This document shows positions 31,905 through 40,686 of a DNA stretch of 64,000 nucleotides, piece by piece. The notes below the pieces were generated by a model. The model was not told where the DNA came from. It did no database searches and was given only the letters and a program-made list of their open reading frames with translations. Both the position numbers and the translations under genes were made by a program. The stretch is from CAVQCX01 sp963775335. GTDB lineage: Bacteria > Pseudomonadota > Gammaproteobacteria > Chromatiales > Chromatiaceae. The first letter of the stretch is position 1. Each line of letters starts with the position of its first letter. The stretch is from NCBI GenBank assembly GCA_963775335.1, contig CAVZIJ010000003.1, positions 1,860,001-1,924,000 of the forward strand, in the 5' to 3' direction.

Positions 31905-33938
31905 ATGACCCAGGTCGCACGCATCGCTCGTGCCCCGAGCCTCGTCCGCAAGCGTGACGGCAGCCAGGCCGCATTCGACGCCGCCAAGATCCGCTCCGCG
32001 ATCGAGCGCGCCGGACGGGCCACCGGAGAGCTCGACGATAGCGAGGCACAGCTGCTCTGCGCCCAGGTGATCAAGGTGTTGAGCCACGGCCACTTTGCCG
32101 GGGGTGTGCCGGACATCGAGCGCATCCAGGACATCGTCGAGCAGACCCTGATCAGCGCCAATCACCTCGGGACTGCCCGGGCCTACATCGTCTATCGCGA
32201 GCAGCACAAGCGCCTGCGCGAGGACCGCCGGACCTTGGTAGACGTCGGTGCGTCGGTGAATGAGTACCTGGAGCGCTCGGACTGGCGGGTGGCGGCCAAC
32301 GCCAACCAGGGCTATTCGCTCGGCGGGCTGATCCTCAACAGCTCAGGAAAGCTGATCGCCAACTACTGGCTGAATCACGTCTATCCGCCGGAGATCGGCG
32401 AGGCCCATCGCCAAGGCGATCTCCATGTCCACGACCTGGACATGCTCGCCGGCTACTGCGCCGGCTGGTCCCTGCGCACCCTGCTCCACGAGGGCCTGAA
32501 CGGCGTTCCGGGCAAGGTCGAGGCCGGACCGCCCCGGCACATGTCCTCCGCCGTGGGCCAGATCGTGAACTTCCTGGGCACCCTTCAGAACGAGTGGGCC
32601 GGTGCTCAGGCCTTCAGCTCCTTCGACACCTACATGGCGCCGTTCGTGCGTAAGGACGACCTCTCCTACGCCGAGGTCCGCCAGTACGTCCAGGAGCTGA
32701 TCTACAACCTCAACGTACCCTCGCGCTGGGGCACCCAAACGCCATTTACTAATCTCACCTTCGACTGGGTCTGTCCGGAGGACCTGCGCGAGCAGATTCC
32801 GGTGATCGGCGGCGAGGAGCAGCCCTTCACCTACGGCGAGCTGCAGGTCGAGATGGATCTCATCAACCGCGCCTATATCGAGGTGATGACCGCCGGCGAT
32901 GCCAAGGGCCGGGTGTTCACCTTCCCGATCCCCACCTACAACATCACACCCGAGTTTCCCTGGGACTCGGAGAACGCCGAGCGGCTGTTCGCGATGACCG
33001 CGAAATACGGCCTGCCCTACTTCCAGAATTTTCTCAACTCGGATCTCAAGCCCCACATGATCCGCTCCATGTGCTGCCGTCTGCAGCTCGACCTGCGCGA
33101 GCTGCTCAAACGAGGCAACGGCCTGTTCGGCTCGGCGGAGCAAACCGGATCGCTGGGAGTGGTGACGATCAACTGCGCCCGTCTCGGCTACGTCCACAAG
33201 GGCGACGAACCGGGACTGTTCAGGCGCCTCGATGAGCTGATCGAGCTCGCCCGCAGCAGCCTGGAGATCAAGCGCAAGGTCATCCAGCGGCATATCGACG
33301 GCGGACTCTTCCCCTACACCAAGCGCTACCTGGGCACCCTGCGCAATCACTTCTCGACCATCGGTGTGAACGGCATCAACGAGATGATCCGCAATTTCAC
33401 GGAAGATGCCGCCGACATCACCACGGACCGCGGCCACGACCTCGCCTGCCGCCTGCTCGATCACCTGCGCCGGCGCATGCTCGAGCTGCAGAAGGAGACT
33501 GGACACATGTACAACCTGGAGGCCACGCCGGCCGAAGGCACCACCTACCGCTTCGCCCGCGAGGACCGCAAACGCTTCCCCGGCATCCTGCAGGCCGGAA
33601 GCCCCGAGCGCCCCTACTACACCAACAGCTCCCAGCTGCCCGTGGGCTACACCGACGACCCCTTTCTCGCCTTGGAGATGCAGGACGAGCTGCAGCGCAA
33701 GTACAGCGGCGGCACGGTACTGCACTTGTACATGAGCGAGCGCATCTCCAGCCCGCAGGCCTGCAAGCGCCTGGTGAGGCGTGCCCTGGAGAGATTTCGC
33801 CTGCCCTATGTCACCATCTCGCCGACCTTCTCGATCTGTCCGACCCACGGCTACATTTCCGGAGAGCACGAGTTCTGTCCGACGTGCGACCGGGAGCTGC
33901 TCGAGAAGCGGCGCAGTCAGGCCGGCGGCCCGCACTGA
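31905..33938 (+). CDS. nrdD: Anaerobic (class III) ribonucleoside-triphosphate reductase, large chain lacking the glycyl-radical tail
   Basis: Reduces NTPs to dNTPs without oxygen. The ATP-cone is at the N-terminus (LVRKRDGSQAAFDAAKIRSA), then the catalytic barrel (DLHVHDLDMLAGYCAGWSL, CCRLQLDLRELLKRGNG) and near the end the zinc site CPTHGYISGEHEFCPTC. The 677-aa chain stops after EKRRSQAGGPH; the usual following glycyl-radical motif (TRVMGYHRPV) is missing here but is encoded by the next small gene in another frame. The start at 31905 has CAGGAG eight bases before it. FNR and NrdR sites precede it. Confidence 0.95.
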   Translation: MTQVARIARAPSLVRKRDGSQAAFDAAKIRSAIERAGRATGELDDSEAQLLCAQVIKVLSHGHFAGGVPDIERIQDIVEQTLISANHLGTARAYIVYREQHKRLREDRRTLVDVGASVNEYLERSDWRVAANANQGYSLGGLILNSSGKLIANYWLNHVYPPEIGEAHRQGDLHVHDLDMLAGYCAGWSLRTLLHEGLNGVPGKVEAGPPRHMSSAVGQIVNFLGTLQNEWAGAQAFSSFDTYMAPFVRKDDLSYAEVRQYVQELIYNLNVPSRWGTQTPFTNLTFDWVCPEDLREQIPVIGGEEQPFTYGELQVEMDLINRAYIEVMTAGDAKGRVFTFPIPTYNITPEFPWDSENAERLFAMTAKYGLPYFQNFLNSDLKPHMIRSMCCRLQLDLRELLKRGNGLFGSAEQTGSLGVVTINCARLGYVHKGDEPGLFRRLDELIELARSSLEIKRKVIQRHIDGGLFPYTKRYLGTLRNHFSTIGVNGINEMIRNFTEDAADITTDRGHDLACRLLDHLRRRMLELQKETGHMYNLEATPAEGTTYRFAREDRKRFPGILQAGSPERPYYTNSSQLPVGYTDDPFLALEMQDELQRKYSGGTVLHLYMSERISSPQACKRLVRRALERFRLPYVTISPTFSICPTHGYISGEHEFCPTCDRELLEKRRSQAGGPH

Positions 33939-33970
33939 GAGGCGCCCGGCACACACCGAGGAGGAGAACG

Positions 33971-34141
33971 ATGTACAGCGAATTTCCGTTGAAAAACGAA
34001 GAGCGCACCCGATGCGAGGTCTGGACCCGCGTGATGGGCTATCACCGTCCGGTCTCGGCATGGAATCCGGGCAAGCAATCCGAGCATGCCGAGCGCCGCT
34101 ATTTCGAAGAGCGGCGGATCAGCCAGCCCGAAGGCAGGTGA
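33971..34141 (+). CDS. Separate glycyl-radical domain of the class III ribonucleotide reductase (56 aa)
   Basis: A 56-aa protein, MYSEFPLKNEERTRCEVWTR followed by VMGYHRPVSAWNPGKQSEHA. VMGYHRP is the C-terminal glycyl-radical loop of NrdD with the radical Gly. The gene has its own ATG and a strong GAGGAG ribosome site, starts 32 bases after the nrdD stop and lies in a different frame (+2). It is therefore expressed as a separate polypeptide that must dock into NrdD in trans and be activated by NrdG. A mutation explanation is unlikely because of the clean translation signals. Confidence 0.85.
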   Translation: MYSEFPLKNEERTRCEVWTRVMGYHRPVSAWNPGKQSEHAERRYFEERRISQPEGR

Positions 34142-34253
34142 AAGCGATCGGCCCTCTGAGCGATCGGCCAACGAGGCGCCAAGCGGCCTTGGCTCCCACA
34201 GACCAACCTCGCCAGCCTCGCGATCGACTGCCAACCCGGGCCAGGAGCTCCCC

Positions 34254-34930
34254 ATGCGCATCGGCGGAATGACCCCGTTGACCACCATCGACTACCCCGG
34301 CGAGCTTGCCGCGGTGGTCTTCTGCCAAGGCTGCCCCTGGCGTTGCGCCTACTGCCACAACCCGCACCTGCAGCCGAGCCAGAGCGCCTCGGGGATCGGC
34401 TGGACCGAGGTACTGGGATTCCTGGAGCGACGTCGAGGCCTGCTCGATGCCGTCGTGCTCAGCGGCGGGGAGCCGACGCTGCACAAGGACCTGCCTCAGG
34501 CCCTTGCGGCGCTTCGCGACCTCGGCTTCAAGACGGGTGTGCACACCGCAGGCTGCTACCCCGAGCGGCTCGCGGACGCCTTGGCGTACCTGGACTGGGT
34601 AGGTCTCGACATCAAGGCCCTGCCTGAGGACTATCCGGCGATCGCGGGCGTCCCCACCACCGAAAACATCGCCTGGCGCTGCCTGGACCTGCTGCTCGCA
34701 AGCGGCACCGCGTTCGAGGCGCGGACGACCTGGGCCCCGGACATCCCAGCGGATCGTATCGAAGAGATCGCCGAGCGACTTTCCGAGCGGGGCGTCCGAC
34801 ACTTCGCCCTGCAACGCTGCCGTCCCCCCGGGGTCGGCAGCGCGGCCACGACTGCGCCCATCCCGCCGAGCTGTCCTCCGAGCTGGTCCTCAGACTCGCC
34901 AACCGCTTCGAGCACTTCGAGGTGCGCTGA
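34254..34930 (+). pseudogene. nrdG: Anaerobic ribonucleotide reductase activating protein NrdG, frameshifted near the C-terminus
   Basis: Radical SAM activase that generates the glycyl radical on NrdD. MRIGGMTPLTTIDYPGELAA is followed by the cluster motif CPWRCAYCHNP (C-x3-C-x2-C), VVLSGGEPTLHKDL and GLDIKALPEDY. The frame derails after LQRCRPPG; the neighbouring frame continues with RQRGHDCAHPAELSSELVLR and ends FEHFEVR at 34930. One base is missing in the C6G4 run at about 34824-34833. AGGAG precedes the ATG. A sequencing error in the homopolymer is quite possible; then the gene would be intact (225 aa). Confidence 0.88.
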
Positions 34931-35530
34931 GGCGCCTCGCAAGCGCACGGCACCTCTCGGCGGCGGGCGACGATGCTGGAGCGTCCCTCGCGGGCATCGC
35001 AGACACAACCCGACCTGCGGGATCGCGCTGCCCTGTCCCATCGCGGGCTCCTGGACCCATTTTCCGACGCTGACTCTCGGGGGCTCGTCCGGAGGCACGT
35101 TCCGCCAAGGTGCGATCCAGCTCTCAACCTAGAAGCGGCCGTTGAACGGCCGCCAGGGTGCGTGGCGCGTGGTGTCTGGCAAGGCGTAACGAGGCGGAAT
35201 AGTAGATCTATTCCAACGAGTTATAACGCAGCCAGGCGCCGCGCCGTGCGTGCCGTGGTGGTCGTAGCGGCCATCACCCGCCCGGGGGACCATCAGGTTT
35301 GTCCGACACCAGGGTCGAATCAATCAGTTGATCGGTGCTCGAAGCGGTCAACTGCCGTTTCTAGGCTCAAGCCTTGCTGGCTGCGACCGACCTCGCCTTG
35401 ACGCTCGTTGGAAGCGATCGCTACTCTCGCCAGGGGCCAGGCCTCGATGCGCCCTGCACGGCGCCTTCGTCCGGCCCCCGGGCCGGAGCGAAGCCTCGCC
35501 CCCCGCGCGCCCCCACTGTCGGAGCCCCAG
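34931..35530. other. Intergenic region with repeats
   Basis: About 600 bases behind nrdG without a recognised gene. It contains an inverted partial repeat copy (35124-35145, TCAACCTAGAAGCGGCCGTT) and the 54-bp repeat copy B. TTATAACGC and TAGTAGATCT near 35190-35230 form a small AT-rich island. Confidence 0.45.
35317..35370. repeat. 54-bp dispersed repeat, copy B
   Basis: Same orientation as copy A (31313-31366), about 48 of 54 identical bases. The two copies bracket sirB2 and the nrdD-nrdG locus. Confidence 0.8.
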
Positions 35531-37408
35531 ATGAAGAAAGGATTGCTCTTCGTTGCGCTGTTCCTCGCCGCCGCAGGCGGCGCCTGGTACCTGTACCAGC
35601 ACCCGGGAACCGAGGCCCCCACCGCCTCCCGCCCCGCGGAGCCAGCCGTTGCCGCCAAGCCGAGTGCCGCGGACTATGTCCCCGCGGATACCGCGATCTT
35701 CTTCGGCTCGCTCAAGCCCGTGCAGTTCGCCGAATACGCCCGTTTTCTCGAGGCGTACACCCACGAGAGCGTCGACATGGTGGCGTTGCAGACCGAGCTC
35801 CGGAAGAGCCTGGCGAGGATCGCCGGTGCGGGAGGCGAGCCGCCCCAGGCGCTGCGGATGATCTTAGGCCTGTACGCCGAATACCTTGCCCGCATGTCCG
35901 AGACCGGAGGGTTAAGCCCGATCGGGCTCGCCGATCCGCTCGACTCCGCGTTCTACCTGCAGGATGCCCTGCCGGTGCTGCGGATACGCCTCGGCGACGA
36001 GGCCGCGTTCGACGCCTTCATTGCCCGGGCCGCGGCGCGGTTCGGCGCCAAGGCCGAGCCCGGCGTTTTCGACGGCCTTAGCTACCAGCGCTACGCACTC
36101 ACCCCGGCCGGGGCAGCCAAGCGCTCTTGGCTCGTGGTGGCCCGCCACCGGGGGTATGGCATCCTCACGCTCGACCTGGGCGACCTGGTACCGCCCCAGA
36201 CCTTTTCGCGGGCCCTGGGACAGACCCGGCCGCACGAGAGTCTCGCCGCATCCGGCAAGCTGGAGCGGATCAGCCGGGCGGACGGTCTGCTTCCAGCATG
36301 GATCGGCTTCATCGACCATGCGGGGCTGCTTCGCGCCCTCACAAGCCCCGACGATCCCCTGGCGCAGCTGCTGGACCAGCTGAGTGACGACACCACAAAG
36401 CGGGACCTCGCCGCCTATCGTACACCGGGCTGTCGGCGGGATCTGGAGGCCATGGCCGCGCTCTGGCCACGCACGGTATTCGGCTACACCCGGCTCGATC
36501 TCCAGTCCTCACCGAGGGTGGTGGGCACCTTGATGAAGATCGAGAGCACCGACGCCCCTTTGATGAAAACCCTGATGGCGCTGCGTGGCTTCGTGCCCAC
36601 CTACGACGGCGGCGGGGCGGGCAAGATCGAGCTGAAGCTGGGGCTCAACGTCGACGAGCTGGGCCCTACCCTGACCCAGCTATGGACGCGCGCTTCCACC
36701 GCCAAATTCACCTGTGAGCCATTGCTCGCCGCACAGCAGGGGATGCGCGCGTCGAGCCCCGTCGCGCTCGGGGCGATGACGGGCATGATCAGGGGGCTGC
36801 GCGGGATCGGCCTGTCCATCCAGGAGATCGAGCTTGGGCCGAGCAGCGCTACCGGGCCCGAGATCGACCGGGTCGACGCGTTGGTCTCCATATCCAGCGA
36901 GCACCCGGAGCAGCTCTGGGGCCTGCTGACCCTGTTCAATCCCAGCCTCGCTGCGCTGCCCCTGCCGGCGGACGGGCAGACCATCGACCTGCCGCTCCCG
37001 ATCAAGCCCGGGATCCCCCGCGGACTGAAGCTCGGGCACTACGGCTCCCACCTGGTACTGTTCAGCGGCGACCGGGCCGCAGTGGCGGCGCGCTCCCTCG
37101 CCCGGCAGCCGTTGGCCAGCAACGGGCTCTACGAGCTGCACCTCGACTATGGCCTGTTCGCGGACCTGCTCGCCGCGACGCCCGATACGGTTCTGGCCGG
37201 CGCCGGCCCGGCGCCCACGGACGAGAAGAGCCAGGGAGCGGGAGGGGCGACGGCGACGGGCGCCGCCGTGCAGCCCAACGCCCAGAGCTTGGCCGCGCTG
37301 CGCAAGCAGATCGAGCGGCTGCGCGGCATCCGGGTCGACATGCGGCTGGATTTCGTCCAGGACGGCGTAACGATCGGCGGCCGTATCGAGATCCCGAAAC
37401 ACGGCTGA
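35531..37408 (+). CDS. Membrane-anchored periplasmic protein of unknown function (625 aa)
   Basis: The start at ATG 35531 (MKKGLLFVALFLAAAGGAWY) has GGAG upstream and gives an N-terminal membrane anchor, followed by a Pro/Ala-rich stalk (about 25-50) and a large globular part opening YVPADTAIFFGSLKPVQFAE, a start resembling DUF3352-type proteins. Later there are DALVSISSEHPEQLWGLL and a C-terminal LRGIRVDMRLDFVQDGVTIG, typical of large beta-rich periplasmic domains. No enzymatic motif was recognised. No operon partner is evident. Confidence 0.7.
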   Translation: MKKGLLFVALFLAAAGGAWYLYQHPGTEAPTASRPAEPAVAAKPSAADYVPADTAIFFGSLKPVQFAEYARFLEAYTHESVDMVALQTELRKSLARIAGAGGEPPQALRMILGLYAEYLARMSETGGLSPIGLADPLDSAFYLQDALPVLRIRLGDEAAFDAFIARAAARFGAKAEPGVFDGLSYQRYALTPAGAAKRSWLVVARHRGYGILTLDLGDLVPPQTFSRALGQTRPHESLAASGKLERISRADGLLPAWIGFIDHAGLLRALTSPDDPLAQLLDQLSDDTTKRDLAAYRTPGCRRDLEAMAALWPRTVFGYTRLDLQSSPRVVGTLMKIESTDAPLMKTLMALRGFVPTYDGGGAGKIELKLGLNVDELGPTLTQLWTRASTAKFTCEPLLAAQQGMRASSPVALGAMTGMIRGLRGIGLSIQEIELGPSSATGPEIDRVDALVSISSEHPEQLWGLLTLFNPSLAALPLPADGQTIDLPLPIKPGIPRGLKLGHYGSHLVLFSGDRAAVAARSLARQPLASNGLYELHLDYGLFADLLAATPDTVLAGAGPAPTDEKSQGAGGATATGAAVQPNAQSLAALRKQIERLRGIRVDMRLDFVQDGVTIGGRIEIPKHG

Positions 37409-37522
37409 CGCACCGCAGCCAGGCGCGCCCCCGGGCACATCGAGGCAGATCCGTTCCGCGGCCGGTCGTGCCGCGCCCATCTTCTTCGATTGCCGCTACC
37501 GCCGCCGTTCCGGCATCGGGGA

Positions 37523-37975
37523 TCAGGGGTGCGCCTGGGGGACCTGCGCCTCGCCTGAGTCGAGCCACTCCAAGAGCCTGTCGATGTCCTCGGGGTGTCC
37601 GGCACCCCGCGCCTTGGCCTCGCCGAAGGCGGCGCGGGCCAGGCCGTATTCGCCCATGTGCAGATAGGCCATGCCCATCCCGATGAATGGCTGGGTACCC
37701 TGATCACCCAGGCTGATCGCCTTCTGGAAGCTGCGAACGGCGTCGCGATACTGTTGATTGACGAGCTGCATGCCGCCCAGACGAGCATATCCCTCGGCCC
37801 AGTCGGGCCTGGCCTGCACAACCACCCGGTACGCAGACAAGGCCCCGGTGATGTCGCCCTCCTCGGCCAGGCGTCGGGCCTTGTCGAGGCCCGGGTCCGC
37901 CCCGGCCCGGCCCGGCCCGATGCCGATCAGCAGAGTCGCAAGCAGGATGACGAAGCGGAACGAATAGCGTTGCAT
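37523..37975 (-). CDS. Secreted TPR-repeat protein (150 aa)
   Basis: A signal peptide (YSFRFVILLATLLIGIGPGRAG) followed by tetratricopeptide repeats: LDKARRLAEEGDITGALSAY, PDWAEGYARLGGMQLVNQQY and FIGMGMAYLHMGEYGLARAA. Start at ATG 37975. It lies 234 bases downstream of the octaheme cytochrome on the same strand; TPR proteins often assist cytochrome c maturation or respiratory complexes, so a link is plausible but unproven. Confidence 0.75.
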   Translation of the reverse strand: MQRYSFRFVILLATLLIGIGPGRAGADPGLDKARRLAEEGDITGALSAYRVVVQARPDWAEGYARLGGMQLVNQQYRDAVRSFQKAISLGDQGTQPFIGMGMAYLHMGEYGLARAAFGEAKARGAGHPEDIDRLLEWLDSGEAQVPQAHP

Positions 37976-38209
37976 GACTGGGTCTGCGAAAAAAAGACGA
38001 GGCGCCCGCCCCGGGGGACGGACACCTCGACCAGCGGAAATAGAACCCTTCTCATGCTGCCACACGAGCCGCGTTGCTGTCCGGAGTGCGCCGGGGAGGC
38101 CGCGGCGCACCGTATCTCTCCCGTTCGGGGAAGGGGTGCGGCGCCGCAGGCGCGCTTGTCGGACGCACTCCCTTGGGGACTGGGCGCGGCCGTGCGGCTT
38201 CATGAGGTA

Positions 38210-39698
38210 CTACTTCATAGCGCCTTTTCCGTAGCGCGCTTCGTAGCCCTTGCGCACCTTCTCGATCTGCTCCTTGGTCATTCCCTCGAAATACCAGGAA
38301 TGGCCCTCGATCGGTTTGAAGTACTTGTCCAGCATCGCGTCGGCGAACTTCTCGTTGCCGTCCTTCTTTCGTACCACGTCCCTGAGCTCGGGGATCCATT
38401 GGAAATAGGTGTGCTTGGCAACCTCGTAGATGCCGTGCCACCAGGTGTAATCCGGCCCGCTCATCGAGGCGCCGTGGCGGGCACGGCGTCCTTCGTGGTG
38501 CCAGATCTCCCACCAGGTCCACTCGATCGGCTCGTCGAACGGCGTCGGTGTGATGTAGCCCGCCTTCTTCAGCTCTCCCATGACGGCCGCGATCGGCTTC
38601 GCGAATTTGTCGTTATACAGCTCGACCAGGTCATCGAACTGCTTGTAATGGCCCTTAATGACGCCTTCGCTGTGGCAGGCACTGCAGACGTCCTGCATCT
38701 TCTCGCGTCGCTGCTTCCAGGTCAGGACCTCCACGACCTTGGAGTCCTTGGCCTTGTCGCCGACCTTGGGAAGGGCGTCGCCCTCCTTGACGTTCGAATT
38801 CGTCGCCGTTGGCGAGGCGCACGAGATTGATCTTCTCCGAGATGGGCGGCCGCAAGGTCCAGGAGATGCGCTCGCCGACGTCGTGGGTCTCGCCCTCGGA
38901 GCCCCCTGCTCCCATATGGCAGGTCACGCACGTCGGCGCCGCCGAGTAATCGATACCCGCCACCCACTTCTCGGAATTGAGATTCATCTCGTCGACCTTG
39001 GCGCGATAGATGATCCCGTGCTTGGACTCGTTGTAGACCTCGATCTGCGGATGGTCCGGACCGACGTGACATTTGCCGCAGGTATCCGGCGTTCTTGCCT
39101 GGGCCCGAGAAAAGCGGTGCCGAGCATGGCAGGCCGTGCAGGACCCTAGGGAGCCATCCGGATTGACGCGCCCGATCCCGGTGTTGGGCCAGGTGGTCGG
39201 AATCGGCTTGCCGTCCTTGCCGACCTCGATCAGGGCCCCGTGGCACTGGCGGCACCCGGCGTTCACCGCGGCGGGGCCGCCGACGACCTCACCCAACAGG
39301 TTGTCGAGCGAAGCGAGGATCCGTCCCGCCTTGGCATGGTGGGAGCGTTCCATCTCCCTGAATTCGGTCGGATGGCAGCGCGAGCAGTCCTTCGGGGACA
39401 CGATGATCGAGATGCGCTGCCCCTTGTGCATGAAGCCGTCCTTGTCGCCCGGCTGGGCCTTGTGGCAATCGAGACAGTTCACACCCGCCTGACCGTGCGC
39501 GCCGTCGTTCCACTCTTTGGCCAGCCCGGGGTTCTCGGTCCGGTGGCACTCGACACATTTCTTGCCCGCGGGATCGCCCCAGTCCTTGCCGAACTGCCCC
39601 GAGGCCCGTGCGGCCTGCGCCTGGCTCGTCACGCAGGCGAACAGCAAGCATGCGGCACCCACAACCCACATCCATCCGGCTCGTCTTTCACCGTTCAT
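38210..39698 (-). pseudogene. Octaheme cytochrome c of the hydroxylamine oxidoreductase family, with a single-base frameshift
   Basis: Signal peptide (GWMWVVGAACLLFACVTSQA) and eight CxxCH heme sites: CVECH, CLDCH, CSRCH, CRQCH, CTACH, CGKCH, CVTCH and CSACH. The C-terminal signature EWTWWEIWHHEGRRARHGAS and PDYTWWHGIYEVAKHTYFQW is that of HAO-like cytochromes. After NGDEF the frame breaks; the next frame continues NVKEGDALPKVGDKAKDSKV and carries the eighth heme. One extra base near 38795 accounts for it. In nitrate respirers without NrfA, such enzymes are thought to reduce nitrite through hydroxylamine to ammonium. GGGGGAGAGAAC precedes the ATG, and two FNR-like sites lie upstream. Confidence 0.88.
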
Positions 39699-39793
39699 GT
39701 TCTCTCCCCCCTCAGTTGCTCGCTCCGCCGGCGATTTGGACATGCGTCGCGCAGGCTGACCCCGAAAATGCCCGTTCTGGGCGAGGCAAATCC

Positions 39794-39807
39794 TTGACGC
39801 GCGTCAA
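39794..39807. promoter_or_regulatory. FNR/DNR-type palindrome 1 in the HAO-like / regulator divergon
   Basis: TTGACGCGCGTCAA, perfect inverted repeat, 96 bases upstream of the octaheme cytochrome start and 126 bases upstream of the regulator. Confidence 0.65.
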
Positions 39808-39833
39808 GAACGGCGCCGCTACCCCCAGGCGCC

Positions 39834-39847
39834 TTGATCAATATCAA
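39834..39847. promoter_or_regulatory. FNR/DNR-type palindrome 2 in the HAO-like / regulator divergon
   Basis: TTGATCAATATCAA, an exact match to the FNR consensus TTGAT-N4-ATCAA, centred 40 bases from palindrome 1. It suggests autoregulation of the regulator or dual control of both promoters. Confidence 0.75.
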
Positions 39848-39932
39848 GCCGTCTCCGGGCGTTCTGAGGCAATTAAAGAATTAAATTAGAAACTTAGAGC
39901 TCATGGTCGCACGCCCCTGAGTGACAGGAGCC

Positions 39933-40643
39933 ATGGACGCGAGAATCTGCGAAAAACGAGCGGCCGCGCTGGCTTATCTGCAGGCGCTGATGGACCCTGC
40001 GGAGCCCGATACGGAGCTGGTCGAGCTGGTGCGCGCAGGGAGCCGCCTGCTGAGCGTGGACCGTGGCGAGATGATCTGCACCGGACATATGCCCCAAACC
40101 GGCTGCTTCTCGATCATGGACGGCACGGTAAAGCTCAGCCTGCTCGCCGCAGACGGCAGCGAACGGGTGCTCGCCTTGCTGACCCGCGGGTGCAGCTTCG
40201 GCGAGTCGGCCAGCTGGCTGGGGCGCTCGGGCAAGGTCTGCGCCGAAGCGGTCCAGGACAGCCGGCTGCTCCTGATCGGTCGGGACACCATCAGGGTCGC
40301 GGTCCAGCGCTGCCAGGACTTCTCGGAGGCGCTGCTCCAACGTCTGAGCGAGCAGTCCCTGCGCCTGATCGAGGAACTGCACGCCTCGACCTTTCTCCGG
40401 GCGAGGGACCGAGTGGTCCGTCTGCTGCTCGATCAGCTGGATCTGGAGCCGAGCCCCGCTCATCCCCCGGAGATCCACCTACCGGCCTGCAAGGCGTTGA
40501 TCGCCGCCCGGCTCGACATGACCCCGGAAACCTTCTCGCGCGAGATTCACGCACTCGCCCGGGCGGGCCTGGTGGCGGTGGAGCGCCGCCGCGTCGTGCT
40601 GCACGACGTCGAGGCACTCAGGGGAATCCTGGAGAGCAGTTGA
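39933..40643 (+). CDS. Crp/Fnr-family transcriptional regulator (DNR-like)
   Basis: A 236-aa regulator with an N-terminal cyclic-nucleotide-binding-like sensor domain (FSIMDGTVKLSLLAADGSER, RGCSFGESASWLG), a long dimerisation helix and a C-terminal winged helix (CKALIAARLDMTPETFSREI with the recognition helix TPETFSREIHALARAG). It lacks the N-terminal four-cysteine cluster arrangement of FNR, so sensing of NO through heme, as in DNR, is more likely than an oxygen-labile cluster; this is inference. It is divergent from the octaheme gene and two target-like sites lie between them. GTG at 39921 is an alternative start. Confidence 0.88.
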   Translation: MDARICEKRAAALAYLQALMDPAEPDTELVELVRAGSRLLSVDRGEMICTGHMPQTGCFSIMDGTVKLSLLAADGSERVLALLTRGCSFGESASWLGRSGKVCAEAVQDSRLLLIGRDTIRVAVQRCQDFSEALLQRLSEQSLRLIEELHASTFLRARDRVVRLLLDQLDLEPSPAHPPEIHLPACKALIAARLDMTPETFSREIHALARAGLVAVERRRVVLHDVEALRGILESS

Positions 40644-40686
40644 GGGGGCCTTCTCGAACGCCGCGATCGACCCCGGAGGGCCTTGC

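Noticed and set aside
32343..34061. Minus-strand open frame of 572 codons opposite nrdD
   Set aside because: Shadow of the conserved nrdD reading frame; no ribosome site or recognisable domains.
34824..34833. Programmed ribosomal frameshift in nrdG
   Set aside because: A C6G4 run is not a classic slippery heptamer with a downstream structure, and four other genes in the window show similar single-base breaks, so an error or mutation is more likely.
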